NCBI GenBank assembly: GCA_964538565.1
Contig: CAZIGW010000009.1
Span: 1-7,644, forward strand
DNA: 7,644 bases
Direction of reading: 5' to 3'
DNA from: CAYVBN01 sp964538565
GTDB taxonomy: Bacteria > Pseudomonadota > Alphaproteobacteria > Rhizobiales > Xanthobacteraceae
Below the pieces are notes generated by a model, which saw nothing but the letters and a program-made list of their open reading frames with translations, had not been told where the DNA came from and made no database searches. Of the stretch, positions 1 through 6,333 are shown in pieces. The translations under genes were made by a program, and so were the position numbers. The stretch's first letter is position 1; every line of letters begins with the position of its first letter.

Positions 1-1
1 G

Positions 2-868
2 GGCATCATTCTCGCAGGGGGAAGTGGCAGCCGCCTTTGGCCGCTGACGGTATCGACCTGCAAGCAACTGCTGCCCGTCTACGACAAGCCCATGATCTAC
101 TACCCGCTCACGACCCTCATGCTGGCGGGTATCCGTGAGATCCTCATCATCACCACGCCCTCCGATCGGCAACGATTTGAGACGCTCCTCGGCGACGGTT
201 CCGGCTGGGGCATCGAAATTCAGTATGCCGAACAAGCCCGCCCTGATGGCATCGCGCAGGCGCTGTTGATCGGTGCGCAGTTCATCGATGGTCGCGACTG
301 TGCCGTGATCCTCGGCGACAACATTTTTTATGGCGCCGGGCTCACCGAGCAGCTGCAGCGCGCCAACCACACCGAGTCCGGCGCCGTCATCTTCGCGTAT
401 TGGGTGAACGATCCGGAGCGCTATGGTGTCGTCGAGTTTGACGAGGATGGTCGGCCGCGCAATCTCGTCGAGAAACCGACCGACCCGCGCTCCAATTGGG
501 CGGTGACCGGTCTCTATTTCTACGATTCAGCGGCGGTGGAGATCGCACGCGCGCTCAAGCCGTCTGGCCGCGGTGAGCTGGAGATCACCGACGTCAATCG
601 CGTCTATCTGGAGAAGGGGCGACTCAAGGCGGAGAAGTTCGGCCGCGGCTTTGCGTGGCTCGACGCAGGAACGCATGGCTCGTTGCTGCAGGCCGCCGAA
701 TTCATCTGCACCATCGAGGAGCGGCAGGGGCTAAAGATCGGCTGCCCCGAGGAGATCGCCTACCGGATGGGCTACATCGGCGCCGAGGCGCTGGAGCGCC
801 TCGCAGCCGCGTTGCCGAAGACCGACTATGGCGCGTATCTGCAGCGCGTGCTGATCGGTACAGTTTAA
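2..868 (+). CDS. rmlA: Glucose-1-phosphate thymidylyltransferase (RmlA/RfbA), 5' end cut by window
   Basis: Catalyses glucose-1-phosphate + dTTP to dTDP-glucose + pyrophosphate, the cytosolic entry step for dTDP-deoxysugars used in surface glycans. Reading is open from base 2, giving 288 residues to the TAA. The family is about 290 residues long, so only a few N-terminal residues including the start are missing. Visible in order: nucleotide-binding GGSGSRLWPLT (residues 6-16 of the fragment), KQLLPVYDKPMIYYPL (21-36), GDNIFYG with the metal-binding Asp (105-111), ERYGVVEFDEDGRP followed by VEKP, VTGLYFYD, RGELEITDVNRVYLEKGR, and WLDAGTHGSLL. The last motifs match RmlA closely rather than the GlmU or GalU nucleotidyltransferases. 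Two small oddities are Trp instead of the usual Tyr in RLxPLT and Cys instead of Ser before KQLLP. The next gene starts 18 bases downstream, so an operon is likely. The identification is secure; the true start codon is not visible. Confidence 0.96.
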   Translation, partial: GIILAGGSGSRLWPLTVSTCKQLLPVYDKPMIYYPLTTLMLAGIREILIITTPSDRQRFETLLGDGSGWGIEIQYAEQARPDGIAQALLIGAQFIDGRDCAVILGDNIFYGAGLTEQLQRANHTESGAVIFAYWVNDPERYGVVEFDEDGRPRNLVEKPTDPRSNWAVTGLYFYDSAAVEIARALKPSGRGELEITDVNRVYLEKGRLKAEKFGRGFAWLDAGTHGSLLQAAEFICTIEERQGLKIGCPEEIAYRMGYIGAEALERLAAALPKTDYGAYLQRVLIGTV

Positions 869-874
869 GGGGAT

Positions 875-880
875 GGAGAG
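875..880 (+). promoter_or_regulatory. Shine-Dalgarno site of the C-methyltransferase gene
   Basis: GGAGAG lies six bases before the ATG at 887, in the 18-base gap after the rmlA stop. It is the clearest ribosome binding site in the window and supports ATG 887 as the start. Confidence 0.7.
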
Positions 881-886
881 CCGGTA

Positions 887-2116
887 ATGAAGTCAGAAAC
901 GTGCCGCATCTGCGGCATGCCCGTGTCTCCATTCATGAGTTTCGGCCGAATGCCGATCGCCAACGGTTTTCTGACTGTCGACGAGATCGCCGACGAATAC
1001 TTCTTCGAACTCGCGCCCGCGTTTTGCGAGGCCTGCGGCATGCTGCAAATCGCGGAGCAGCCAGCGCCGGAGAAAATGTTTCACGGGCAATACGCATTTT
1101 ATTCCAGTACCTCCCGCTACATGCAGGCGCATTTCGCGCGCTTCGCAGATAGCGTGATGGAAACGAGGTTGGCCGGCAAGCCGAATGCCTTTGTGGTGGA
1201 ACTCGGCAGCAACGACGGCATCATGCTGCAGAATTTTCAGCAGAAGGGGATCCGACATCTCGGTGTCGAGCCGTCGACGAACGTCGCCGACGTGGCGCGG
1301 TCGAAGGGCATCCAGACGGTGAGTGCTTTCTTCGGCAACGCCCTCGCGCGCAAGATCGTCGCCGAGCACGGCCAGGCCGACGCGATTCTCGCCGCCAATG
1401 TCATGTGCCACATACCGGACCTCAACGGCGTGGCCGACGGCGTTGCGTACCTTCTGAAGCCCGACGGCGTGTTCATTTTCGAAGATCCGTACCTCGGCGA
1501 CATGATCGCCAAGACCTCGTACGACCAGATCTACGACGAGCATGTCTTCATCTTCTCGGTCACGTCGGTCGCGCGGGCCTTCGCGCCGCACGGATTCGAG
1601 GTGATCGACGCCGAGTCACAGGTGACCCATGGCGGCTCGATGCGCTACACCTTGGCGCGAACGGGCGCGCACAAGGTCTCCGCCCGCGTGGGCGCGCAGA
1701 TCGCGAAGGAGCGGGAGCAGGGGCTGGAGCGCACCGAAACGTATCTCGGCTTCAGGCGCAATTGTGAAACGTCGCGCGAGCGGCTGATGGCCGTTCTTAA
1801 CCGCGCGCGCAAAGACGGCAAGCGTGTCGTCGGGTACGGCGCTACGTCAAAAAGCACCACGGTGACGAACTACTGCGGCATCACGCCGGATCACGTCGCC
1901 TTCATCTCCGACACCACACCGATCAAGCAGGGCAAGCTTTCGCCGGGCGCGCATATTCCGGTGAAGCCTTATGCCGAATTCACCCGCGCCTGGCCGGACT
2001 ACGCGCTGCTATTCGCCTGGAATCATGCGGCGGAAATTCGCGAGAAGGAGACCGCCTTTGTTGCCGCGGGCGGCCGCTGGATCGTCTACGTACCGCAGGT
2101 TGGCATCGTCGCATGA
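887..2116 (+). CDS. Sugar C-methyltransferase, NovU/TylCIII/TcaB9-like, with zinc-binding N-terminus
   Basis: Predicted SAM-dependent enzyme adding a methyl group to a carbon of a nucleotide-linked 4-keto deoxysugar. At 409 residues it has the three-part layout of this family. An N-terminal zinc-ribbon-like domain has Cys6-x2-Cys9 and Cys47-x2-Cys50. A central Rossmann methyltransferase domain has motif I VVELGSNDG (103-111) and acidic Glu128 in GVEPS. A C-terminal domain contains GYGATSK (316-322), then DTTPIKQGKLSPGAHIPV. The segments NVMCHI (171-176) and YDEH (216-219) sit where I recall TcaB9 having its active-site His and Tyr/Glu/His residues, so the catalytic set appears intact; that comparison is from memory. 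Known relatives methylate C3 or C5 of dTDP sugars, in antibiotic sugars and some LPS sugars; the position cannot be read from sequence. ATG 887 has a good Shine-Dalgarno site. The stop overlaps the aminotransferase start (ATGA), implying coupled translation and a shared pathway. Confidence 0.9.
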   Translation: MKSETCRICGMPVSPFMSFGRMPIANGFLTVDEIADEYFFELAPAFCEACGMLQIAEQPAPEKMFHGQYAFYSSTSRYMQAHFARFADSVMETRLAGKPNAFVVELGSNDGIMLQNFQQKGIRHLGVEPSTNVADVARSKGIQTVSAFFGNALARKIVAEHGQADAILAANVMCHIPDLNGVADGVAYLLKPDGVFIFEDPYLGDMIAKTSYDQIYDEHVFIFSVTSVARAFAPHGFEVIDAESQVTHGGSMRYTLARTGAHKVSARVGAQIAKEREQGLERTETYLGFRRNCETSRERLMAVLNRARKDGKRVVGYGATSKSTTVTNYCGITPDHVAFISDTTPIKQGKLSPGAHIPVKPYAEFTRAWPDYALLFAWNHAAEIREKETAFVAAGGRWIVYVPQVGIVA

Positions 2117-3216
2117 TCAAGCTCGCGTCGCCGTTCGCGCAGTTCCAGGCGCACGCCGACGAGATCCGCGCAGCCGTGGTGCGGGTTCTGGAGAGCGGTT
2201 CCTATATCCTTGGCCGCGAGGTCGAGGAGTTCGAGCGCGCCTTCGCAGCGTTCTGCGGCGTCGGCCAAGCGGTCGGCGTCGGCAATGGCACCGATGCGCT
2301 CTCCGTCGCGCTCAGGGCGCTCGATATCGGGCCAGGCGATGAGGTCATCACCGTCGCACACACCGCGACGGCCACTGTCGCCGCGGTCCTGGCAACCGGC
2401 GCGACACCGGTCCTGGTGGATATCGATCCTGCGTCATACACGCTCGATCCGGATCGCCTCGCGGCGGCCATCACGTCGCGTTGCAAGGCGATCATCGCCG
2501 TTCATCTCTACGGCCAGCCTGCAGACATGGACGCAATCTGCGCCATTGCGCGGCAGAACGGCCTGAAGGTGGTGGAGGATTGCGCGCAAAGTGTGGGCGG
2601 CAGCTATCGCGGCCGGACGCTCGGTAGCATCGGCAACGTCGCCTGCTTCAGCTTCTATCCAACCAAGAATCTCGGCGCCATCGGCGACGGCGGTATGATC
2701 GTCACGGCCGATCCGGCGCTCGCTGCGCGCATGCGCCGTTTGCGCCAGTATGGCTGGGACGAGGCGCGCGCCACCGAGGAGGCCGGGGTCAATTCGCGAC
2801 TCGATCCGCTACAGGCAGCGATCCTCGGCGCCAAGCTGCCGTATCTTTCGGCCGATAACGCGCGCCGTGCCGCCATCGCGGCGCGCTATGCGGCGGGGCT
2901 GTCCGGGCTGCCGCTTGCGCTTCCGGCCCCGCGCTACGAATGCGCGCATGTCTATCATCTCTATGTCGTCGCCTGCGACGACCGCGACGCCTTGATTGAG
3001 CATTTGCGCCGGGCGGGGATTGGCTGCTCGATACACTATCCGGTGCCTGTTCATCTGCAGAAAGGCTACAGGGAACGTGCCCGTATTCCCGCCGAGGGCC
3101 TACCGGTAACGGAGCGTGCCGTCCGGCGCATCCTGTCATTGCCGATGTACCCCGAGTTGACAGACGCCGAGGTCGACGCGGTGATCGCGACCGCCCGGGA
3201 TTTTTACCGCAACTGA
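2113..3216 (+). CDS. PLP-dependent sugar aminotransferase, DegT/DnrJ/EryC1/StrS family
   Basis: Predicted to transfer an amino group, usually from glutamate, to a keto group of a nucleotide-linked deoxysugar in the cytosol. The 367 residues match the family's usual length. Visible features are GNGTDAL (57-63) in the PLP phosphate-binding region, VVEDCAQS (153-160) with Asp156 and Gln159 positioned to contact the PLP ring, and FSFYPTKNLGAIGDGG (179-194) whose Lys185 is the expected Schiff-base lysine. GVNSRLDPLQAAI and the late IHYPVPVHLQKGY segment are also typical. It starts in an ATGA overlap with the C-methyltransferase, with no strong Shine-Dalgarno site, so translational coupling is likely. 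The sequence resembles FdtB/QdtB/EryC1-type 3-keto aminotransferases (VAHTATATVAA, HLYGQPADMDAI), but the 3- versus 4-position and the product stereochemistry are not settled. No sugar 3,4-ketoisomerase, which a 3-amino route would need, is seen in this window. Confidence 0.92.
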   Translation: MIKLASPFAQFQAHADEIRAAVVRVLESGSYILGREVEEFERAFAAFCGVGQAVGVGNGTDALSVALRALDIGPGDEVITVAHTATATVAAVLATGATPVLVDIDPASYTLDPDRLAAAITSRCKAIIAVHLYGQPADMDAICAIARQNGLKVVEDCAQSVGGSYRGRTLGSIGNVACFSFYPTKNLGAIGDGGMIVTADPALAARMRRLRQYGWDEARATEEAGVNSRLDPLQAAILGAKLPYLSADNARRAAIAARYAAGLSGLPLALPAPRYECAHVYHLYVVACDDRDALIEHLRRAGIGCSIHYPVPVHLQKGYRERARIPAEGLPVTERAVRRILSLPMYPELTDAEVDAVIATARDFYRN

Positions 3217-3326
3217 TGGCCTGGTCTTTTCACGAGGCGGGCTCGTCCGCCACGCAGCGCGGGTGAGCGGGATTGTCGATCGTGCGAAGCGCTGACATCG
3301 AGGCACCTTCGGCCAGAGATGCGCGA
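3217..3326 (+). other. Longest intergenic stretch, no gene seen
   Basis: This stretch of about 110 bases separates the sugar-synthesis genes from the transfer and decoration genes. If the TTG at 3273 or GTG at 3282 is the real start of the next gene, it shrinks to 56-65 bases. It holds a short GC hairpin (GGCGGG at 3236-3241 pairing with TCCGCC at 3246-3251, CTCG loop) that is not followed by a T tract. I see no convincing -35/-10 promoter. Confidence 0.4.
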
Positions 3327-4166
3327 ATGATCGCCCGGCGCTTTTGTGTGCTGGTTAACAGCTCGGACCGGGCGCGAGACGTATTTGAAATTGTCTTCCA
3401 GAACGAGGAGATGTGGCGGGACTGCGACTGGCCGCGGTATGTCGGCTTTACCAGCCAGCATTCCGACGTGTATGGATTCAAGGCGGTCGCGGCGAAAGAG
3501 GCGGCGGGCTGGCGCGAGCAATTGGCGGCGCAACTCGACAATCTGCCGGCGAACATCGAGTACGTCATGCGGCTGGAAGAGGATTTCCTGCTCCTCTCGC
3601 CGGTCGACGGTCGCAAGCTCAACGCCATCGCCGAACTGATGCTCCGGCAAAATCTCGTCTATGTCAGCCTGGTCCGGTTGCCCCGCAGCCTCGTCGGCCG
3701 GGCGGCCGAATACCTGCGGCGGAGACTGAGCGTGCAGCCTCTGCGCCGGCTCTCATTCTCCGAGCCCTATTACTGCTCGCTCAACCCGGCCATCTGGAAG
3801 CGGAGTTATCTGCGCGATCTGCTGCAGCGGCCGGGAAACGTTTGGGAGTTCGAGCACGTCGTCACTAACGAGCGTCATTACGCGGTCTGGGAGCCGGCAT
3901 TGCACTACGACGCGCTCGTCGCCAAAGGAAGGTGGCTGCCGCGCGCGAAGCGGCAGTTGGAGCGGCAGGGATTGAGCCTTGCGGGTACGCGACGCGAATT
4001 CCAAACGCCCGCTGCGCGCCTGCGCGACCTCCGCCAGAGGTTTGTTTTCGCGGTAGGCGGCTTCCTGAGCCTTCGTCTTCGCAAGAGGCTGAATATGCTG
4101 CCGAACCTACCGAAGGATCTCAAAAGAGATCAGTTCGCGCCGGCGCGGAAAGAACAATCGCAATGA
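3327..4166 (+). CDS. Putative glycosyltransferase-like protein of uncharacterised family
   Basis: Not a gene with an assigned function that I recognise. From ATG 3327 it encodes 279 residues. It opens with RRFCVLVNSSDRARDVFEIVF, a beta strand followed by SSD. Next come a W-x-DCDWPRYVGF stretch and a W-REQLAAQLDNLP-x-YVMRLEEDFLLLSPVD block (EEDF at 84-87). Later features are YYCSLNPAIWKRSYL, WEFE (173-176) and HYAVWEP. This order resembles uncharacterised GT-A-like proteins in capsule and O-antigen loci, which carry an acidic D/EDF motif and a late WEFE motif. By that analogy it is a cytosolic sugar transferase, which is inference. There is no signal peptide or membrane span; the C-terminal 70 residues are strongly basic. 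Alternative in-frame starts are TTG 3273 and GTG 3282. I prefer ATG 3327 because conserved-looking sequence begins just after it and AGAG lies 8 bases upstream. The stop overlaps the next start (ATGA). Confidence 0.65.
   Translation: MIARRFCVLVNSSDRARDVFEIVFQNEEMWRDCDWPRYVGFTSQHSDVYGFKAVAAKEAAGWREQLAAQLDNLPANIEYVMRLEEDFLLLSPVDGRKLNAIAELMLRQNLVYVSLVRLPRSLVGRAAEYLRRRLSVQPLRRLSFSEPYYCSLNPAIWKRSYLRDLLQRPGNVWEFEHVVTNERHYAVWEPALHYDALVAKGRWLPRAKRQLERQGLSLAGTRREFQTPAARLRDLRQRFVFAVGGFLSLRLRKRLNMLPNLPKDLKRDQFAPARKEQSQ
4147..4154 (+). promoter_or_regulatory. Shine-Dalgarno site fixing the sulfotransferase start
   Basis: GGAAAGAA lies eight bases before ATG 4163 and inside the end of the preceding gene. 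It supports ATG 4163 over the longer in-frame opening from 3932, whose extra 77 codons lie wholly within the preceding gene in another frame. Confidence 0.55.
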
Positions 4167-5419
4167 CTGCGGGCCCATCGAAATTCGATCCGATCTTTGT
4201 CCATGCGTCCGCCCGGAGCGGCAGCACTTACGTATTCAGCGTGCTTCGCCGCTACCATTCCTTCGTCTGCTTCAACGAAGCGATCATGGATGGCAAGCGC
4301 GATTACGCCAACTTCAAGCGCGCCAGCGAGCGGATCGCGAGTGACGGCGACTCGAAGGGGTGGGACGTCAATCATCATTTCCTTGATCGCGAGGACTACG
4401 AAGAGTTCCTCGACGCCTGGGGAGAGGCGATGCATCTCTGCCCGGAGTTTCCGGTGTTTGAAGGCTATCTTCCGCCGAACGCAAACCTCCAGCCGAACCT
4501 CATCGCCTATCTCGCGGGACTGGTGCAGTTCGCGCAATCGCGCGGCAAGCGTCCGGTTCTATGCGAGATCAACTCGCGCGGTCGGGCCGGCGCCTTGCGC
4601 GATAGGTTCGGCGGCTATCATATTGCGCAATACCGCAACCCACTCAGTCAGTTCGGCTCCTTCATCCGTGCACTGGAGGACGGAGGCACCTGGGGCTTCC
4701 TCTCACATCCGGTGACGGAACTCGGCGTCAATCGATCGCACCCACTGTATCAGATCGTGCCGGAGCAATGGCGTGCGCCCGCATTTCCGTGGTGCGCTGA
4801 CACGCGAGCGCGGCGCTGGGGCTCGGATGCGAGATATATTGCCTTCACGGCCTCGCGCGAACCGGGCTCGGTCGAAAAGTTGTTCCGGTGGCACATGTTC
4901 GCCTGGCTGCTGAACAATATAGTGGCGGTGAGCTATTCGAACCTCGCGCTCGATATCGACAAGGTTCATGACGACGCCGGTTATCGCGAGGTCATTTCCG
5001 CGGCGCTGGCGGCCGAATTCGGTGCCACGCCCGATTTCAGCGAGATCAGCAAGTTCGAGCGCTATTATGCGTTCGAGTCCTTCGACATGGCGCAGGTCTG
5101 CGATCAGGTCGTCTCCGCGGTGACGGTGGCGCGGGACGACGGTCGGCTCGACGCTGCCGTTCGTTCGCTCGGCAAGCATCCGCCGGTTATGACCGCGGCA
5201 AAGGCGGCCGACCAACTGATCGGGAAGATCAGCGAATCTCTCTCCTCAATGGCGGCAAGCGCCCGTCAGCGCCGCGTGAAAGCCGGCGACTGGACGGCGC
5301 TTGCTGCCAAGCACCGCAAACTTTGGCACGCGCCGGCCGCTCGCTGGATCGCCGAGCGTGTCTATCCGCTGGCCGCGCCGGCGGGGCGGTTCGCACGCCG
5401 CGCCGGGCTCTCCATCTAG
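4163..5419 (+). CDS. PAPS-dependent sulfotransferase-like protein
   Basis: Predicted to move a sulfuryl group from 3'-phosphoadenosine-5'-phosphosulfate (PAPS) to a hydroxyl, here probably on a glycan or glycan precursor. The 418-residue protein opens with a strand and P-loop, FVHASARSGSTYVF (12-25), matching the 5'-phosphosulfate-binding motif, with Arg18-Ser-Gly-Ser-Thr22 in place of the classical Lys-Ser-Gly-Thr-Thr. At 157-167 YRNPLSQFGSF provides the 3'-phosphate-binding Arg158 and Ser166, spaced eight residues apart as in known sulfotransferases. Between them is CEINSRGRAGAL (from residue 134). The gap between the two motifs (about 140 residues) is long for the family. The C-terminal 60 residues are basic with no membrane span. 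The ATG overlaps the previous stop (ATGA) and has a good Shine-Dalgarno site. Acceptor and linkage cannot be told. A nucleotide-binding protein without sulfotransferase activity is the main alternative, but the paired motifs argue against it. Confidence 0.78.
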   Translation: MTAGPSKFDPIFVHASARSGSTYVFSVLRRYHSFVCFNEAIMDGKRDYANFKRASERIASDGDSKGWDVNHHFLDREDYEEFLDAWGEAMHLCPEFPVFEGYLPPNANLQPNLIAYLAGLVQFAQSRGKRPVLCEINSRGRAGALRDRFGGYHIAQYRNPLSQFGSFIRALEDGGTWGFLSHPVTELGVNRSHPLYQIVPEQWRAPAFPWCADTRARRWGSDARYIAFTASREPGSVEKLFRWHMFAWLLNNIVAVSYSNLALDIDKVHDDAGYREVISAALAAEFGATPDFSEISKFERYYAFESFDMAQVCDQVVSAVTVARDDGRLDAAVRSLGKHPPVMTAAKAADQLIGKISESLSSMAASARQRRVKAGDWTALAAKHRKLWHAPAARWIAERVYPLAAPAGRFARRAGLSI

Positions 5420-5453
5420 CGCCGCCCGCATCGACGACACGGTCGCATTATCC

Positions 5454-6308
5454 ATGGCAAACGCCAACGACGTGCTGTGCCGCCTGGTCGATAGTTTGCC
5501 ATGGGGATTCCGAAAGCTTGCCCGCAGGCTGATCTCGTTTGTCGAATTGCACGGATTGTCCGCGCTGTTCTTCACCAGGCCGACGTTTCGCGGTGTCTAT
5601 TCGTCCTTCGCTGAAGTGCCAGGTTCGATCGACGTCATCAAGAATGAGCTTGCCTCCGCAGGTGCGGACAATCTTGCGGCCGAGCGTCTGGACCGCGCGA
5701 CCGGACTGCCGCTGCTCGATCAGCACCGCGAACTGCTACCGGCCACAGTGGCGTTGCTCGCGCAGGGCGGCCGAACGTTCGAAATACTCGACTTCGGCGG
5801 CGCCGCGGGCGTCGACTTTCGAAACGTGCTCAACGCTCTGCCGGCTGCGGACATCCATTACAGCGTCGTAGATCTGCCCGAGGTCTGCGACAAGGGCCGC
5901 CCGCTCTGGCAGGCAGAGCCGCGCATTTCATTCCGGACGTCGCTTCCGGATCGGGCGCGCTTTGATCTCGTCTACAGCTGGAGCGCGATCCAGTACGTGC
6001 CCGAGCCGCTCGATGTACTCCGTAAATTCACAGAATATATGCCGCGTGCGATCCTGCTCGTCGGATCGCCGTTTACGGCCGGCAGGGCGTTCGTACGCGA
6101 GCAGCTCAATCGGTCTAGGCCGTTCCCGCAATGGGTTCTCAGCCTCCCGGTGGTAAGGGATACACTCGCGTCGCGTGGCTACCGGCTGGCACTGCATGCG
6201 GTGCACGAGCACGACTACAATGTCGACGGTTATGCGGCCGAGTTTCGTGTGCCGAACAGCGCGAGCCTCCTGTTCCTCTCGGCGGCCGAACGTGTCATCC
6301 CGGACTGA
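5454..6308 (+). CDS. SAM-dependent methyltransferase, TIGR04325-like, copy 1
   Basis: A 284-residue protein with a class I methyltransferase core. Motif I is FEILDFGGAAGVDF (109-122), followed by YSVVDLPEVCDKGR (136-149), where a conserved acid normally holds the SAM ribose, and DLVYSWSAIQYVPEPLDVL (171-189), the motif IV/post region. The early FRGVYSSFAEV segment, the LDFGG motif and the S-x-IQY motif are the pattern of the TIGR04325 (LIC12133) putative methyltransferases common in polysaccharide loci. Their substrates are unknown; sugar O-methylation is an inference. I chose ATG 5454 because no start codon occurs in this frame between the preceding stop and it, and the longer opening from 5301 lies inside the sulfotransferase gene. 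No strong Shine-Dalgarno site is visible. The N-terminal 40 residues are basic and hydrophobic and might associate with the membrane surface. A related gene follows 25 bases later. Confidence 0.8.
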   Translation: MANANDVLCRLVDSLPWGFRKLARRLISFVELHGLSALFFTRPTFRGVYSSFAEVPGSIDVIKNELASAGADNLAAERLDRATGLPLLDQHRELLPATVALLAQGGRTFEILDFGGAAGVDFRNVLNALPAADIHYSVVDLPEVCDKGRPLWQAEPRISFRTSLPDRARFDLVYSWSAIQYVPEPLDVLRKFTEYMPRAILLVGSPFTAGRAFVREQLNRSRPFPQWVLSLPVVRDTLASRGYRLALHAVHEHDYNVDGYAAEFRVPNSASLLFLSAAERVIPD

Positions 6309-6333
6309 TCAATTCTTTCGATGTGGCAAAGCC

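Noticed and set aside
655..1152. Plus-strand open frame of 165 codons bridging rmlA and the C-methyltransferase
   Set aside because: It is an out-of-frame reading of two real genes; the translation is Arg-rich low-complexity sequence.
893..1591. 232-codon open frame on the minus strand
   Set aside because: It lies wholly opposite the well-supported C-methyltransferase gene. Its composition is rich in Arg, His and Val with no recognisable domain, as expected for the antisense frame of a GC-rich gene.
3236..3251. Hairpin after the aminotransferase stop as a rho-independent terminator
   Set aside because: The stem is only five to six pairs and is followed by ACGCAGCG rather than a run of T. 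It is probably chance pairing in GC-rich DNA.
3204..3650. Minus-strand open frames (148 and 132 codons) across the 3217-3326 gap
   Set aside because: They overlap the start of the glycosyltransferase-like gene, show no domain, and lack a convincing ribosome site. Long antisense frames are common at this GC content.
3932..4162. 77-codon N-terminal extension of the sulfotransferase frame
   Set aside because: It lies inside the preceding gene in another frame and reads as Ala/Arg/Pro-rich sequence. ATG 4163 has a Shine-Dalgarno site and the conserved P-loop begins soon after.
4703..5215. 170-codon minus-strand open frame
   Set aside because: It is antisense to the sulfotransferase gene, with an Arg/His-rich translation and no motif.
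5301..5453. 51-codon N-terminal extension of the first TIGR04325-like methyltransferase
   Set aside because: Most of it overlaps the end of the sulfotransferase gene and reads as Arg/Pro/Ser-rich sequence; the protein-like sequence begins at ATG 5454.
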